Below, in pieces: positions 13,350-26,134 of a stretch of 64,000 bases of DNA (position 1 is the first letter of the stretch; every line of letters starts with the position of its first letter). A program made the translations under genes and the position numbers. Source of the stretch: Eudromia elegans. Taxonomy: Eukaryota; Chordata; Aves; Tinamiformes; Tinamidae. The stretch is from the NCBI GenBank assembly GCA_003342815.1, contig PTEX01000003.1, forward strand, positions 6,923,430 through 6,987,429. The letters run 5' to 3'. Under the pieces are notes generated by a model. It did no database searches. It was given only the letters and a program-made list of their open reading frames with translations, and had not been told where the DNA came from.

Positions 13350-15015
13350 GAGCATTGAAGAATAGAGGATTTCCCACCCCACGGGTTAGAAACAGAGATG
13401 TTGTGCTGAGGGAAGGAGGCAGAATCAGAATTTAAACAGACGAGATCACGGTGTTTTGTTATGAAGTAAGAAACACTGAAGCATCACCACTGGCAGCCTG
13501 GAAATGAAGAAACATTTCTAATCATCACACCTTTCTCAGGGCAGGAAAGACACCTATTTTCAGGTACGGAGAGAGGAAGTCTGTAGCACAAACACCCCGT
13601 CCTTACAGACCAACAACTCTGATTGCTGCTCCTATGGGACGAAGTGCCTGACGTAGCTCTGAAGCCCATCTTCACCATCCCTCCTCTCCCATGCACCTCA
13701 CAGGACTACACGGCCGGCTAGTGCCAAACTCCAGGCAGACACAGGCCCAAACAGCTTGCTTCAAGCTCCCCCCTGCCCAAGGTGAGAGCTCTGGCAGTGT
13801 CACCTTCCCACCTCCGCCCTATCCCATGGCCTGCATTGGCCCTCCCATCCATCCCGCCTCCTTGCAGGGCTGCCACACGCCCTGGCCCAAGCCCCACAGC
13901 CCCGGGCTGCCTGGGTCAGCTCAGGCTGAGGCTTTGCTCCGGGTTTGGCTGCGTGAGTGCCTAGCGCTCTGGCAGTCCCTCTGAGCACGCAACGGGGCTG
14001 GCACATAAGGCATACGCCTAATGGAAGCGCTGTGCCCTTTGGGGACGGCTCGGGGAGGCTGGAGAGGAGGCTCCCTGCAATGGCACTGTTTGCAAAACCC
14101 GCTGTCAGTGCCTGTGCGCATCTCCTTCTCCCCCTACAAGGGAGGTATCTCGGAGCAGAGCACGACCATAGAGTGAAAATCAGTTCAATTCAGAACCAGG
14201 TGAGTTAAAGGATGCTGAAAGGCCTACACAGCTCAGAGGGCATGGATAACTCCATGAAATATCTGCTCAGCCAAGGATGAATCTGTGCGGCACATTTTAT
14301 AGTTAGCAGCAGTAGATCAGCACTTGTAGGTGTCTGGAGAGCTCTGCTGGGTTACCATCCTCCGAGACCATCACAGGCGTGTCCGTCGGTGCTTTCAGCT
14401 CCCTTCGGCTCTGTTTACACTTGCTTTTGCCGAAGCAGAAACATGGCAAGGGCAGTGCCAGCCAGAGCACAAGCGTGGCCTAGGTTGGAGGAGGATAAAC
14501 GCTGTGACCCTACCCAACATACGCTCTCAGCTCAAACGCATTTTGGGGCCACACCGAGGTCAGTCGAAACACCAAACTCCTGCTCGCCCAGCCAAGGAAC
14601 CCCAGGCAGGAACCGCCTGGAGGAGGCGGCGCGCTCTGTGCTCGAGTGGAGAACAGTAGGCAAACCTTATGAAATCCCCCAGTTACTGCCTTTTCCCGTT
14701 GTTATGGGTCACCAGCACACCAACATCATGTGAAATGCAGCCTCCTCCTCCCTGCCGTTCATGCAGGATCCTATTCTGCGCCGAATGGTTTCAGCTCCTG
14801 TGCTCCTGACACACTAATTGGCTTGCTCAGGGATGTTGCCTTGCCCAACTCAATCTGCTTTTAAAAGCGAAGAAATCACCTATCTCCATAATTCATCCTT
14901 AGCACCACACTCTACTTACTACCCAACTGGAGTCATAGGCAGATTGATTGATCTGCCACAACGAGGGCTAAAGACTGTCTAGTGTGAGGGGCCGAGGCCA
15001 GAGAGAAAAATATGC
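13350..15015. other. Intergenic DNA, moderately GC-rich
   Basis: The stretch 13690-14660 is GC-richer than its surroundings and carries several overlapping open frames of 60-114 codons on both strands, none recognisable. A donor-like CCAG|GTGAGT occurs at 14198-14203 but no matching coding exon can be defended. No repeat family was recognised. Confidence 0.5.
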
Positions 15016-15019
15016 TTCT

Positions 15020-15420
15020 AATACAAATGGATTGCAATTATTTTCCCAGAGGATACCCCTGCCTTTAGCCAATCCACGAGATTAACCACCAAATTTAAAA
15101 TAAAAATATTCATTACGGTATCCCAAAGATACATTTCACCTTTGTGCCGGGGTAGCTCAGAGAGAAAAGCCAGCGTGCTTTGCCCCTTCCGGAGCCAAGT
15201 CGGGTAACAGCAAACCATAGCACGGGCTATGTTTTTCCGGACGCAGGGAAAGATGCGGATGTGTAAAATGTGATGGAAGGGGTCTGATTTTGTATTTGTG
15301 TATCTATTATTTCTCTCGGGAATGGCCTGACAGCCCCGGGCTGGAGAACGCGTGTCTCCCAACTCCTCGGTCACCCTGGTAACCATGGAGACCATGACGA
15401 TCGATTAGATGCCATCTGAT
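15020..15420. promoter_or_regulatory. Candidate enhancer with RFX X-box-like site
   Basis: Unlike neighbouring DNA, this block mixes AT-rich homeobox-like words (GCAATTATTTTCC, AATATTCATTACGG) with CpG-containing words. It ends in GTAACCATGGAGAC at 15379-15392, which fits the two-half-site RFX X-box pattern GTNNCC-AT-RGNNAC. RFX factors control ciliary and neuronal genes. The X-box match is seen in the sequence; enhancer activity is inference. It lies about 20 kb upstream of NHLH2. Confidence 0.35.
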
Positions 15421-15431
15421 CTCAACCTCAT

Positions 15432-15505
15432 AAAAAAAAAAAAAAAAAGCCCCACACGCGCACACACGCACACACACGCACCCGCGTACACGCACCCGCG
15501 CACAA
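15432..15505. repeat. Poly(A) tract plus CA/CG microsatellite
   Basis: A run of 17 A residues is followed by a compound (CA)n repeat interrupted by CG dinucleotides (ACACGCAC and ACCCGCGT words). The alternating purine-pyrimidine composition favours Z-DNA. No retroposed gene body is recognisable upstream of the A-run. Confidence 0.85.
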
Positions 15506-15547
15506 AAACAGGCAGCAGATGGCAACCAGGCCACTAGACCTGTCTCC

Positions 15548-15685
15548 AGAGAGGGAGAGCGGGGGAGAGGGACGGGGAGACACAGACACGGAGAGAGATC
15601 GGGAGCGAAGGGAGGAAAAGAGACAAAGAGAGGAAGGAGGGGAGACAAAGAAGCGAAGAGATCAGGAGGGAAGGGGAAGAGGGGC
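15548..15685. repeat. Long polypurine (GA-rich) tract
   Basis: About 140 nt of almost pure G/A on the + strand, with rare C and T interruptions, sits immediately 3' of the CA microsatellite. Tracts like this can form H-DNA triplexes. It reads as an open frame on the + strand (Arg/Glu/Gly-rich) only because GA-repeats lack stop codons; this is not taken as coding. Confidence 0.8.
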
Positions 15686-18600
15686 AGACTGGAGCGGCCT
15701 CTCAGCTGATGTGGCTTCGAGGGGGCCGGTGTGTTTCGCTGGAGCAATGGTCTTTATGCTGCCTGCCAGCCTGCCTTGCTCTGGAGGTGGAAAGTGAGAC
15801 CGAGAAAGATCAGGAATGACGAGAAAAGACAAATACAACAGTACCAAGTCAAATCCCAGGAAAGCCTGGAAAAGTGCCCTAAATGCCCCAATTTGCACAC
15901 CTCTGCACCTACAACTGCTAATTGACTCTAGAGCTGATTAGGCCAAACAAGATCTGTCTCTAAAGTTGTAAAAAGGAGCCAAAATGGAGAGTTCCCTACT
16001 TGGCCATACCCAGAACAAACAGGGAGCTCCCTGCCAGGCGCCGTGTCACTAGCCCCATGTCACCCAGAGGACTGCTGTTTCACTCCAGGGACCTTACATA
16101 GGCTGCATACTGCGAGGGATGGAGTCGGACCGGCCACCTTACGCACACTGCACCTAGCAGGCACGCTCTCCCTGGGCTGGGGCTGACAGACAAGAGTAGA
16201 ACTGCCCCAGATCCTTCACGGCAGGGACTCCTCTGTCTGCACCTAATGGCTTTAGGCTCCTCTTCTTGCCAAGGCTTCTGTGGAGATGCCAACTGACCAG
16301 ACAAATCGTACAGAGATCCGAAAAGGAACCATAGAGCAAGCAATGGGACTGAGATCCTGGCAGGCTCCGGGAAAAAGGTGTGCCTGGGACCCATCCCTAC
16401 GGAGGCAGATACCAAAATGAAACACGCTACAATCTCTCCAAAGTCTCATAGCAAGGGTCCTGGGGATCTGCTTTTCTGCTTCCGTCTGCCTTGAGCAGAG
16501 GTAGAGCGAGACGGCTGATGGAAAAAGACGTGGCAATTCTTATTTAATGTGAACCGACCTAAAGACGAGCAGGCCCAGAATGGAGACAGGAGGGTGAAAG
16601 AAGCAGAAGGTTTGTTGATGGGAGGGTCAGACCTACCTACATAACTTTACAGCTATCTGGAAGCTAAGTCTAGGATTTATTTGACCAGTGATGAATGCTT
16701 TGCTTCATGGTAGTTGGTCTGGACTTCCTTCAGCGGGGAGAAATGGGTCTTTTTAGTGTGAATTTCTCCTAACCCTGCCACACAAGACCTCTAAAATGGG
16801 CCAGCTAAACTGCATTTTCATTGTCTCCTTTTCTCCAGTGAGTGTAAAGGGAGTCCGGAGGGACTCCCTGAGATGAAGTGGGGACTTGAGACGATAGCGA
16901 AGACTATCCCACTCCAGATGTCTCAGTGCCATCAAGACTTCTGCTAAATAACTCTTTGCCTTTCTTCTTACAGGCCTCCTTTTACAAGCAAACATGACTT
17001 TCAGATTCAACAGATATATAACTTCACCCATGGGGAAATTGCAGTAATATTGCAATTACATCTCAGCAGACAGGAGTTGATCCCTAGGGGAACCTTCCCA
17101 AGTTGCTGTCAAAGACTTTGGGGACCACATGGTTGACAACTTCACTCTGAGGGCACTGCCAGATGAGGAAAATGAGTCATGTTTTAATTCAATGATTAAA
17201 GCGTCTTCGCAAAAGGCTCTCAAGAATGCCAAGTGGACACCTTGCAAATTCAGTAATTGCCATCACCTATTAACTTTCACCATGCCTATGGAAATAATGA
17301 TCCTCCTCTCTTATGTCATTTTATAACCTGAAGATGCTTCCTGTCTGTTCCAAGATGACTATCAGAGGTGGGTTTTCTCTTTGGGGAACAGCTAGCAAGA
17401 TGATGCTTACTCATCTTCAGTTTCGGGGGTGGCTGAAGAGGACCGATTGCTGAATGGTGAGCAGCACTCATGTTTACATAGATACCTTCAAGGAAGATAA
17501 AGGCACAAGGCGATACCCTGTTCTCAGCTATGCATCTGAAAAATCACATGAAATTGTTTTGCAATCAAAAAAATACCCTTACTCATGAAACTAAAAAGGT
17601 ACCATGATAAGCCATCTCACGGCAGTCTGATCAAGCCTTATGTAATCTACCTCACCAGAATGGTCATTCAGTTCAACCACGTTCTTCACTTTAGTCTGAT
17701 CTTACAGTGGGCCAAATTTAACCCCAGTGTGACTAGCCCAAAGATGAAATTGGTGTAAGGTGGCTAAGGGCCTATCCATCTGATATGTGAGATTCCTGAA
17801 ATGAATGAGAAATGGATCGGGCATCAAAAGACCAAAGTTCCAGGACTCTTGAAAGACCAATACTATTTAAACAAAATTAAAAAAAAAGATTTGTTTTATT
17901 AAAAAAAAAAATTAGTTAAATACTGGAAGTAGCAGGAAGAAACAAGGAAAGCTCTATGATCAAAAAATGAGTATCCCAGTCCACTTTTCAACCTGGGGAC
18001 AAAACCCAGGTCTCACCAATAAATTATTCTATGCTTACAAATTTCCTCCTTGGTCTTATTAGGAGATGCATAATGGGGAAAGAGGAGTGTGGCCTGTGTT
18101 ATATAGAAGTATATGTTGGTGAGCCAGCCTGCCTGGAGACATGTGGTCTTCCTGTCTCCTTGTGAGGGAAAGTTCGTTAGTGTTTAGTAGCTTAAGCAAC
18201 TCACAGATGCCAACTCTTACAAGGTCTTCTCTAGGAGAACTGGCCCCAAGCCCCCATTCCAAATTCTGGCTTCACAGAGAGACCAGAGTTGGTAGCTGTG
18301 GTTCCAGTGAGAGTCTATCCTGGGCTCATTCTGACCTTTCCAGGTCACTAGCATCTTTTCCAGGTTGTACAAATTGAGGGAAGAGAGGGTCTATGGCTTT
18401 TCCAACATTTTTCACATGCAAAGAGATGCAGCAGGGCACTCACCAGCAGGGATAGACTCACACCTTAGCAAGAGGGAGAACAAAAAGCTTTTCAAGCTGG
18501 TATCAAGCTGGGTGTAGGTTGCCAGCCTAGAAGCATGTTCAGCCGTTTGCTGATTATGAATGCATCTATCTCCTAGCAGGACTGAGCATTCACCATCTTC

Positions 18601-21600
18601 AAGGCTAGAGGGCAACACTATTGCTGTAATATTTTGTCGTCAGGCTACCACACTGGGAGGTGGAAGCATCATATGTTTAGCAAAATTGTCTACCTACAAT
18701 ATGTTTGCCAATCAAACACAAATACAGGCTCTGCTCCACCTCAGATACTGCCAGAACAGGAGCTGTATGTGGAAAAGGACAGAGTTTGGACTGTTGGGCT
18801 GACAGGGTTTTGCTTTACACACAAGCTACCTGTCCTTCTCCTGTCTACTAAAAGAGGATTGGAATGCCCAGCTTGGAAAAAAATCACCTGCGCATTATCC
18901 AGGGAACTTTCTGAAACACACAATAATGGAAATCAATATCCCATAACAACGTAACACGGGAGTACAAGAAACTTGGCAAGCTTGGTGCACATGAGAATTT
19001 CTGAACGGTTCACTTTTCTGCCTTGGTTCATAAAGCAAAGCTTGGCTGAGATGCTCCTCTGAAAGATCAGATCACGCAGTTCTATGCGATCATGACATGG
19101 CACTTGAATACATTACTTCGAAGCTCTGTAAGCAGAGCAGGCAGCGAGCACACAGTCAGCCAATGGGCAGGGGCTTTCAAGTGATGACGACTTAATTGTC
19201 ATCGCTTATGTGACCATTTCTTTAGCAACACAGGGTGAAGTATTTACTTGCAACACAGGGCAAAACATGTGAGTGACCACAGCTAAGTCACCAAATCAAG
19301 AGACTTTGAAACAAATATGACTTCATCTTCAGAGATATTGGACATCAAGAAACTCTCTATAGGTGCTGTGGGAGATAAGTAGCATTTTTATTTACATGAT
19401 AGCATCTCATAGATTAATTTTATGCACTCACATATAAAAATAAGCCACTGAACATGAATGGGTAATTAACAGTGGGATCACTCTTGAAATGGTACCCAGG
19501 ATGGAGGATCATTAAACAGGGCTCGCTCTTCTTGCCATTTAAATCATGTGGGGTTTTTTTTGGTTTTTTTTTTTTTTTTTCCTCACTGATTCAACTGTGA
19601 GAGGAGGCAAATTTCTACCACAAAAAAGTACTTCCTTACAGCCTGTTATCTCTTAGCATTAGAGCTCCAGGAAAACAGAATATTTTCTTATCAATCTCTG
19701 AGCTATGGGGCTTCAGCAACAGTATGGAATGTGTCTTCCTTCTCCCTCACTTCCATTTTCATCCAAGCTCAGTGTTTTCTCACAATTTTGTCTCCTCCTC
19801 CTGCCTCACTTTCCAACTGTACTTGTAGCCCAGCTATCTCAAAGGGCTCTGACCATTCCAGGCTCCTCCATTTCAAGAGCTACTCCTCCATCAAATCTCT
19901 TCTCTGTTCTCACTTCCAAGCTTCTTTTAATAAGACAAGAAAAGTGCTTCCTTACTTCAACACCAGGCTCTCAAACTCCAAGACATCAGCTGACAAAGAA
20001 GGACAAGGACATACCCTATTTAAAGATCTACAGAATGGCCTTTGCAATAAGTGAACTCACTGTAGAGCTCCAAATTTCCTCAAAGACGAGAACAAACTTT
20101 AAGGTAACAACAAAGAAATGATAAAAATAACCACAGACTGGGGTTTATTTTGAGGAAAGTGTACCTAACTTGGCTAGACATTGACCAAGCAAGAAGACTG
20201 CACACAAGCAATTGCACAAAAGTACACACACACAAATGTGATGATACAGTTAGCAATAAAGCAAGAAATCACACTTGGCCCAGCAGGAAAAAATGAAATA
20301 GGTTTTAAAGACATAGGTAGGCAAAGGGGGTGCGACTGGGCACCAGGCCTGACTCATCACACGAAGCAATTGTAGGCACAGCCTGATGTAGATGGAGGAC
20401 CCGGATGTCCCACATCTTGTGGCTGTGTAGGGTTGCTAATGAGAGAGGTAAGGCTCTATTAGCTTCTTAGGAATAGCACTTCTGCTAACATAAATAAATC
20501 CCAGAACTAAAATCATCAGCTGAAATCAAATGGAATGGTACTGAAGCATTTCTGGGCATTTGAGTGAGGCCATGTCTTTTTACTGGGCTGATACACCTCA
20601 AGGAGTAGCAGAACACACAACCCTGTGGGCATGCAAACCCTCCTCAGGTTTGAAACAGGGTAGGGTGCCAGAGAAAAACCTCATGAGGCTTCTGCCTGCT
20701 TTTCTAGGCATCCCAATATTGTTCAGGATGCGAGTGTCATTGTTTGACGGAAAAGCCTCCCACGGGACACGGAATCCCTGTTGACTAGCATATTTAAAAC
20801 TAGGCAAAACACTAGTAAAGGTATTTTAATTCACAGACGTGTGCCAGGAGAAAGGGAACAGATGGGACCTCGTAAATCTTTTCCAGCTCTAACTCTCATG
20901 AGCCTGTTTTCTGTTTAGTATTTTTCCATGTCTGCATGCTCAACAGAAAACATGGAGCTCCTGCTGAAGAATGGCCCTACCAATATTTGCAGAGCATCAC
21001 TTACACCTACGTCCAGTTAGATAAAGAAATACATTCCTACTACTCTTTGTGTGAAGTGGGATCTCTAGCAAGACTCAAAAGCAGGGAAAGCAGCAGCACA
21101 ACTTAGGAAAACAGTTCTGAGTGAGAATCCTCAGCCTGGGTTGTCCTGGAAGGGAGAGCGCAGCAAAGACCAGAGCCCGAGTTTTGCTTCTGGGTATGGC
21201 TGTTTTCACCTATGGTTATGGTTTAACTGTATCTCTGCACTTGTTCAACATACTTATCTTTATGACAGGGCCTTAGGCGTGACAGCTGCAGGCATGTTAA
21301 TACACTCAAATAAGTTTACCCTCAAAGATGTTGAAAGAACAGCAGGATCTCTTCTTACCACTAGGAAACATCTACCTTCCTTCCTTCTATGCCTCTTTCA
21401 GACAGCATTTAACCCAACAACCTTCTTCCTTACATGGCTTTTCCTCAAGCCTGGCTCCTGATATGAGTCCTCCCCGTCTTCGTGATTTTCTCTGGTCTGA
21501 CACAGTGCAATGCCAATTATTTCAGCTGTGACATGACAGGATAAAGAGAGAGGTAGGGAAGAGGCTAACTTAGGCCCTGAGAAATCAAATTGACCAGATC

Positions 21601-21935
21601 CTCAGAAATCCCTTCAAAATCTATACTGAAATGCCATTGAGGAATTAAAGCGACATATAGGAGTGAGAGCAGAAATGCATATGGCTGGGAACAGCTATCC
21701 ATGACATACCATGGTGCCTTGTCTTCTTTCCCAAATAATATTGCAAATCATGAGGAGATTAATGGAAGTACACGGAGTAGCACAACCATAAGGCATTGGT
21801 AAAGAGTCAGGCCCAATAAAACTATGCTGACACTCACAATTATCAAAACACTCTTCGCTAGCCCACTTCTTGCCTTTCTTATTTTTGTGCTTTCCTTTTC
21901 ATGCTTAATTTCATTTCTCAGACTCCCTAGCACTA

Positions 21936-21977
21936 TGATTATTATTGTTGCGATTATTACTATTGTTATTATTATTT
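21936..21977. repeat. Imperfect ATT trinucleotide repeat
   Basis: Repeated ATT units are interrupted by GTTGCG and ACT. It is a short degenerate microsatellite of no obvious function. Confidence 0.75.
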
Positions 21978-24448
21978 CTGTTGCTTTGTGGGCTGAGAGT
22001 TGCAGATCTCAAGAATAAAGCAGATGTCAGCAGCTCCAGAAGATCTTATTCTATTACACAGCAGAACAAATGAGCATGTCAAGGAAGGGCTCTTCAATCT
22101 AACAAGAAAACAGTATAAACAGACACAAAATAAATAAATAAAGAAACCCTGCGGGGACAGGCAGGCTAGTTCTGATTAGATATTATGCTAACATGATGCC
22201 TACTTTCTACGCTAACAGTGTTTTAATACATTTAAATGATACTGGGGAAATAAGTCATGAAATAGGAGAAGAAGCCTTCATGTCAGAAACGATTAAGATT
22301 ATCCAAGGGGGCCAGACTGCAGCTCTCATGAAAACGCATCCCACAGTGCGGGATTATGAATGTAGCCCAAACAGGATTTACATAGTTCACCCAATGCTAT
22401 CTCATCACATTTGCCACCAATTGTTTTTCCTGGCTGCCTGAAGCTGGCTAAGTAGATACAAATGCCAACCTCTGCATGATGCTGAAGCACCAGCTACCCG
22501 CTGGCTGCCTTCAGGATGCCCCGTGTAAGTTATGGGAGAGGCTGGGTAGGCATTTGAGCAGTGGAGAGTGGGTCCTAAGCAGATCTGGGATCCTGGGTCC
22601 AGGCTGCCACAGTTATGCCCACGTCTGATGCTTGCAGCATTGTTGTGTCTCACTCAAGGTGACTCCCACCTTTCCCGAAGAGGGGCCAGTACCTCAAGCT
22701 TCCCGTGGTTCTGCCCCATGGAGCAGCCAGGTAGCCTGAGCTAATGCTTGGGTTTGGTAGGAGAAAGGCCACGGGCCTAGTTTCCATCAAGGCCCAGAGC
22801 TTTGAAGAGCCACACCGTCTTCAGAAGGCAGTCCAGCCCCACTGTGCTCCTTTCTCTCACCCAAGCCCATTTCCTTCCCTATCACACAGCCTTTAAGGAA
22901 AGAAAAAAAAAAAAAAACCAAAAAAAAACAAACAAGCAAATTTTCAAAACCAGAAATCTATAAACTTGTCCAAAGACGTTTTGCTATGTGCCACGTGTTC
23001 TCCAGTCGCCACTATAGATCCCACCCTGCCTTTCAACAAAAATGTCATGGTGGCTTCTGGCTGAAGCTCAGGCCCTTAACGCTTGTGGTCACTAATGCTC
23101 CCCTGGCACCATCGCATTAACAGCTTTGCTAACGTCTCTATCCTGGCTAGGCTTCACCTTGGGTCTCACCACCTTACTGCTTTAAGTATTCCTTGTACTT
23201 TCCATTGCATCTCATCTTTCTTTTCCTCTCACTCTGTGCAACACAGTTGTATGTTGTTGAGTGTCAGCAGCAGTCAGGCCCTAAGCCACTGCTTTCCGAC
23301 CACAGGCAACCAATTTTTTTAGGCTGAGGCTCAACAAATCCTTCAGAAAAGCTGAGGTCTTTTGTGACACATGTTTCTAGGGGAAGGCTGCTACTCACAG
23401 TCTTGGAGTGTTCTCCCTCCAAACAGCAAGAAAAAAGAAAAACAAATCTTGCCTGCCTCAGACTGAAGTATAGTAAAAGGCATCCTTCTTGTTTCACATC
23501 CTCTTCTGCTTCCCAGCTTTCTCTTCATACTCCCCCATCCCACAGACATGAGGATCTCTAATCTCAAAGGACTCACATAAAAAGCCTGAATACACTTGTC
23601 AAGCTTCATGCAAGGATGTTAATTCTGCTTGTGAAATTATGGCCTTGGGAGACCCTCCATCCCCTGGGTCTTCACAGTCCCTGTAAATGGCCATTTATTA
23701 GCTGCAGCTCATAATTTCCTTACTCCTGTGACCCATCCTGTAATTTTCCTTGAGATGACAAGCTACAAATGAAGAGTGTACTCATTTTTCAGCAATAGTG
23801 TATAAAATATGGATATGGACATGAAATTCTGAATCCATCAAGAGAGTAAAGACTTCTCCTGTTCAAACCTAAGGCTCTAAGGATCTGGACCTGGGCTGAG
23901 GTCTTCATATTCTGCCAGCTGGAGTCTGCTTAGGCACACAGCACTGACACTGATCCCAGTTACTAGTAACTTGATTTACCCAGGTACAAGGGCTCTGACA
24001 GATGAGCTTTGATGAACCTTACAGCAGTAGTTTAAGAACATCCCGGTGACCCTCCTCTCATTACTCCCTTGGCAGATTCGGCAGATGGGAACGTGTGTCC
24101 TCCCATGGCTGTTCCACCAGACTGGTGCATTAGCTTAAAAGCTCTGCGACACCAGATGATGAACTGGAGCTGCTGAGACTTTCTGTCACAGGGGCAATAA
24201 CTTGTGGCTGATGGACGAGGCAGACAGCTGGATATGAAAGTAGCCTAAACTGCCACAAAAAGACTTGCCAGCTCATCTGTCAACCCTAAGTGAGCAGTGA
24301 ATCAAACTGCATTAGCCTCTGTTCAATACTGCAGAGCTGCAGTTGTCAAGAAGACAATGCTCAGTGCATACAGGGGTGCAACTCACAACTCAGGGTCCAC
24401 ATTTTGAGAGTGTGAAGAAAATAAGCCATGAAGAGAGACTATATATTT

Positions 24449-24470
24449 AAAAAAAAAAAAAAAAAAAAAA
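24449..24470. repeat. Poly(A) homopolymer of 22 nt
   Basis: This is an uninterrupted A run. No retrocopy was recognised 5' of it, and no target-site duplication could be identified. It is probably a homopolymer microsatellite and a likely site of length error. Confidence 0.8.
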
Positions 24471-25294
24471 TCAAGATGAGAACTTCAAGACAGCCTGTCA
24501 TACAATCTTTTTTTCTCTTCAAACCTATACTCTGTATGCAAACTGTGGTTGGTAGCAAACTAGAGTCATCAGTCTAAAACCAGCTCAGAGGTGAAATTCT
24601 GTTGAGTTGAAGACTTGAGGGCCCAGTGCTACTTAAATGCCTCTACAGAGACCTTGGCTACCCTGAATCTGTGTGTGAAATGTTTCAGAAATGTTTCCTA
24701 GGCACTGAGGCCAGTGAACAGCAGCATCAGAAGGCCCAGATGTGCACTGACATCATAAAATAACTGTTTCTTGGAGTGATGAGCACAGCCTCATCAGGGA
24801 TAAGAAAGGCAGTTGAGACAGAACTATAGAGAATTGAACATTTGACTGTAATTTACAGCAAGGGAAACATTCTTGTGGCCCACAGCGTTCCACATCAGAC
24901 ATTCGTCATCACCTGGAAATGCATACACATTCTAAGCCATGTGGACTTCTTGGTGTTTTAAAGGCTCCTTTAGTCTTTAGTCTTGTTAAAAATCCAGTGA
25001 TCTACTGAGTACAAGGAAACCTGACTCCATTGAAATGCTGCAGGATAGTTCCTGTGTCAGAGACACTGGATTGCACATACCTTCAGACTTCTCTGCATGT
25101 AATGCCCTCCAGCCATATTTTCAAATTCATCTGAAGGCAAGGAGAGCTAGAAACTTTTTTCTTGGTGGTGGAGTGGGGGAGAGATGTTGTATTTCTGCAT
25201 AATCATGACTCCAGAAAAAAAAATCCTAAACAGATGTAATCCTTATCCCAATTCTTATAACTACACAGCTCACTGCAGCCTATATAAAGCCAGT

Positions 25295-25732
25295 TATCAC
25301 AGAATGCTTAAGGCTGGAAGGGACCTCTAGAGATCATCTAGTCCAACCCCCCTGCACACACAGGGTCCCCTAGAGCACGTGGCACAGGGTGGCATCCAGG
25401 TGGGTTTGGAAGATCTCCAGAGAAGGAGACTCCACCACCTCTCTGGGCAGCCTGTTCCAGGGCTCTGTCACCCTCACTGTTAAGAAATTTTTCCCTGAGT
25501 TCCTGTGGAACTTTTGGTGCCTCAATTTGCGGCCATTTCCTCTAGTCCTATCACTGGCCACCACTGAGAAGAGGCCGGCCTCATCCTCGTCACTCCCTCC
25601 CTTGAGGTGCTTATAGACACTGATCAGGTCCCCTCTCAGCCTTCTCTTCTTCGGGCTGAACAGGCCCAGCTCTCTCAGCCTTTGCTTGTAGGGCAGATGT
25701 TCCAGGCCCTTAATCATCTTTGTAGCCCTTTT
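25295..25732 (-). mobile_element. CR1 LINE, 5'-truncated, 3' end of ORF2
   Basis: CR1 is the dominant non-LTR retrotransposon of birds. On the minus strand the reading frame runs through the characteristic end of the reverse-transcriptase [23 protein letters not shown], then LGLF followed by RLRGDLISVYKHLKGG, then [17 protein letters not shown], stopping at 25370-25372. The 3' UTR follows in normal CR1 order: the words GGACCTCTAGAG and TAGTCCAACC precede a degraded terminal octamer at about 25295. The element is truncated just upstream of RATKMIKG, so it is a dead-on-arrival copy. The frame is unbroken over its length, suggesting a fairly young insertion. It lies antisense to NHLH2. Confidence 0.95.
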
Positions 25733-26040
25733 CATAACTTTGTTATAGTTCATCAACAACACACAAGTGGAAAGAAACTGGTCAGTCTGCACCCCTGAAT
25801 GCTCTGCATGCTAGCAATCTGCTCGCTGCTCATGCAAAGCATTGAAGTTGCTTAAATTTTCAGTGTGCTGTTTCATTATTGCTCGGTAAATTTTAGTCTC
25901 CTGTTTACAAGGGCTGCGTAGGAATTGAGAGTGGAGCATGCAACAAGGCAATGGAGGCAAGAGAGAGACTTAGACCTTCCTTTGCGCTAATGCCTTTCAG
26001 GTAGGCCCTCATTAACACCATCCTCATCTTCCCTGGCAGC

Positions 26041-26125
26041 ATTCATAGAATCACAATAGTTGGAAGAGACCTTCAAGATCATCAAGCCCAACCATAAACC
26101 AATCACCACTAGATCTGATAATCCA
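26041..26125 (-). mobile_element. Short CR1 3'-tail fragment
   Basis: On the + strand the block begins with CATAGAATCACAATAGTTGG and continues with AGAGACCTTCAAGATCATCA and a version of AGCCCAACCAT. This is the reverse complement of a CR1 3' UTR ending in the ATTCTATG octamer. Only about 80 bp remain. The wording differs from the CR1 at 25295, so it is from another CR1 subfamily. It directly abuts an older LINE in opposite orientation. Confidence 0.85.
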
Positions 26126-26134
26126 GGTCCCTAC

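Larger units (their letters stand above)
15690..25290. other. Intergenic DNA with homopolymers, no gene
   Basis: No protein was recognised in any frame. Simple-sequence tracts are T17 at 19564-19580, imperfect (ATT)n at about 21936-21977, A-rich sequence at about 22899-22940 and A22 at 24449-24470. Open frames up to 138 codons (for example 19705-20121) overlap others and show no domain. No LINE or LTR signature was seen until the CR1 copy beginning near 25295. Confidence 0.55.

Noticed and set aside
15519-15797. Arg/Glu-rich frame in the GA tract
   Set aside because: It is a polypurine repeat translated by chance.
25389-25798. Plus-strand open frames over the CR1 copy
   Set aside because: They are antisense shadows of the CR1 reverse-transcriptase frame.
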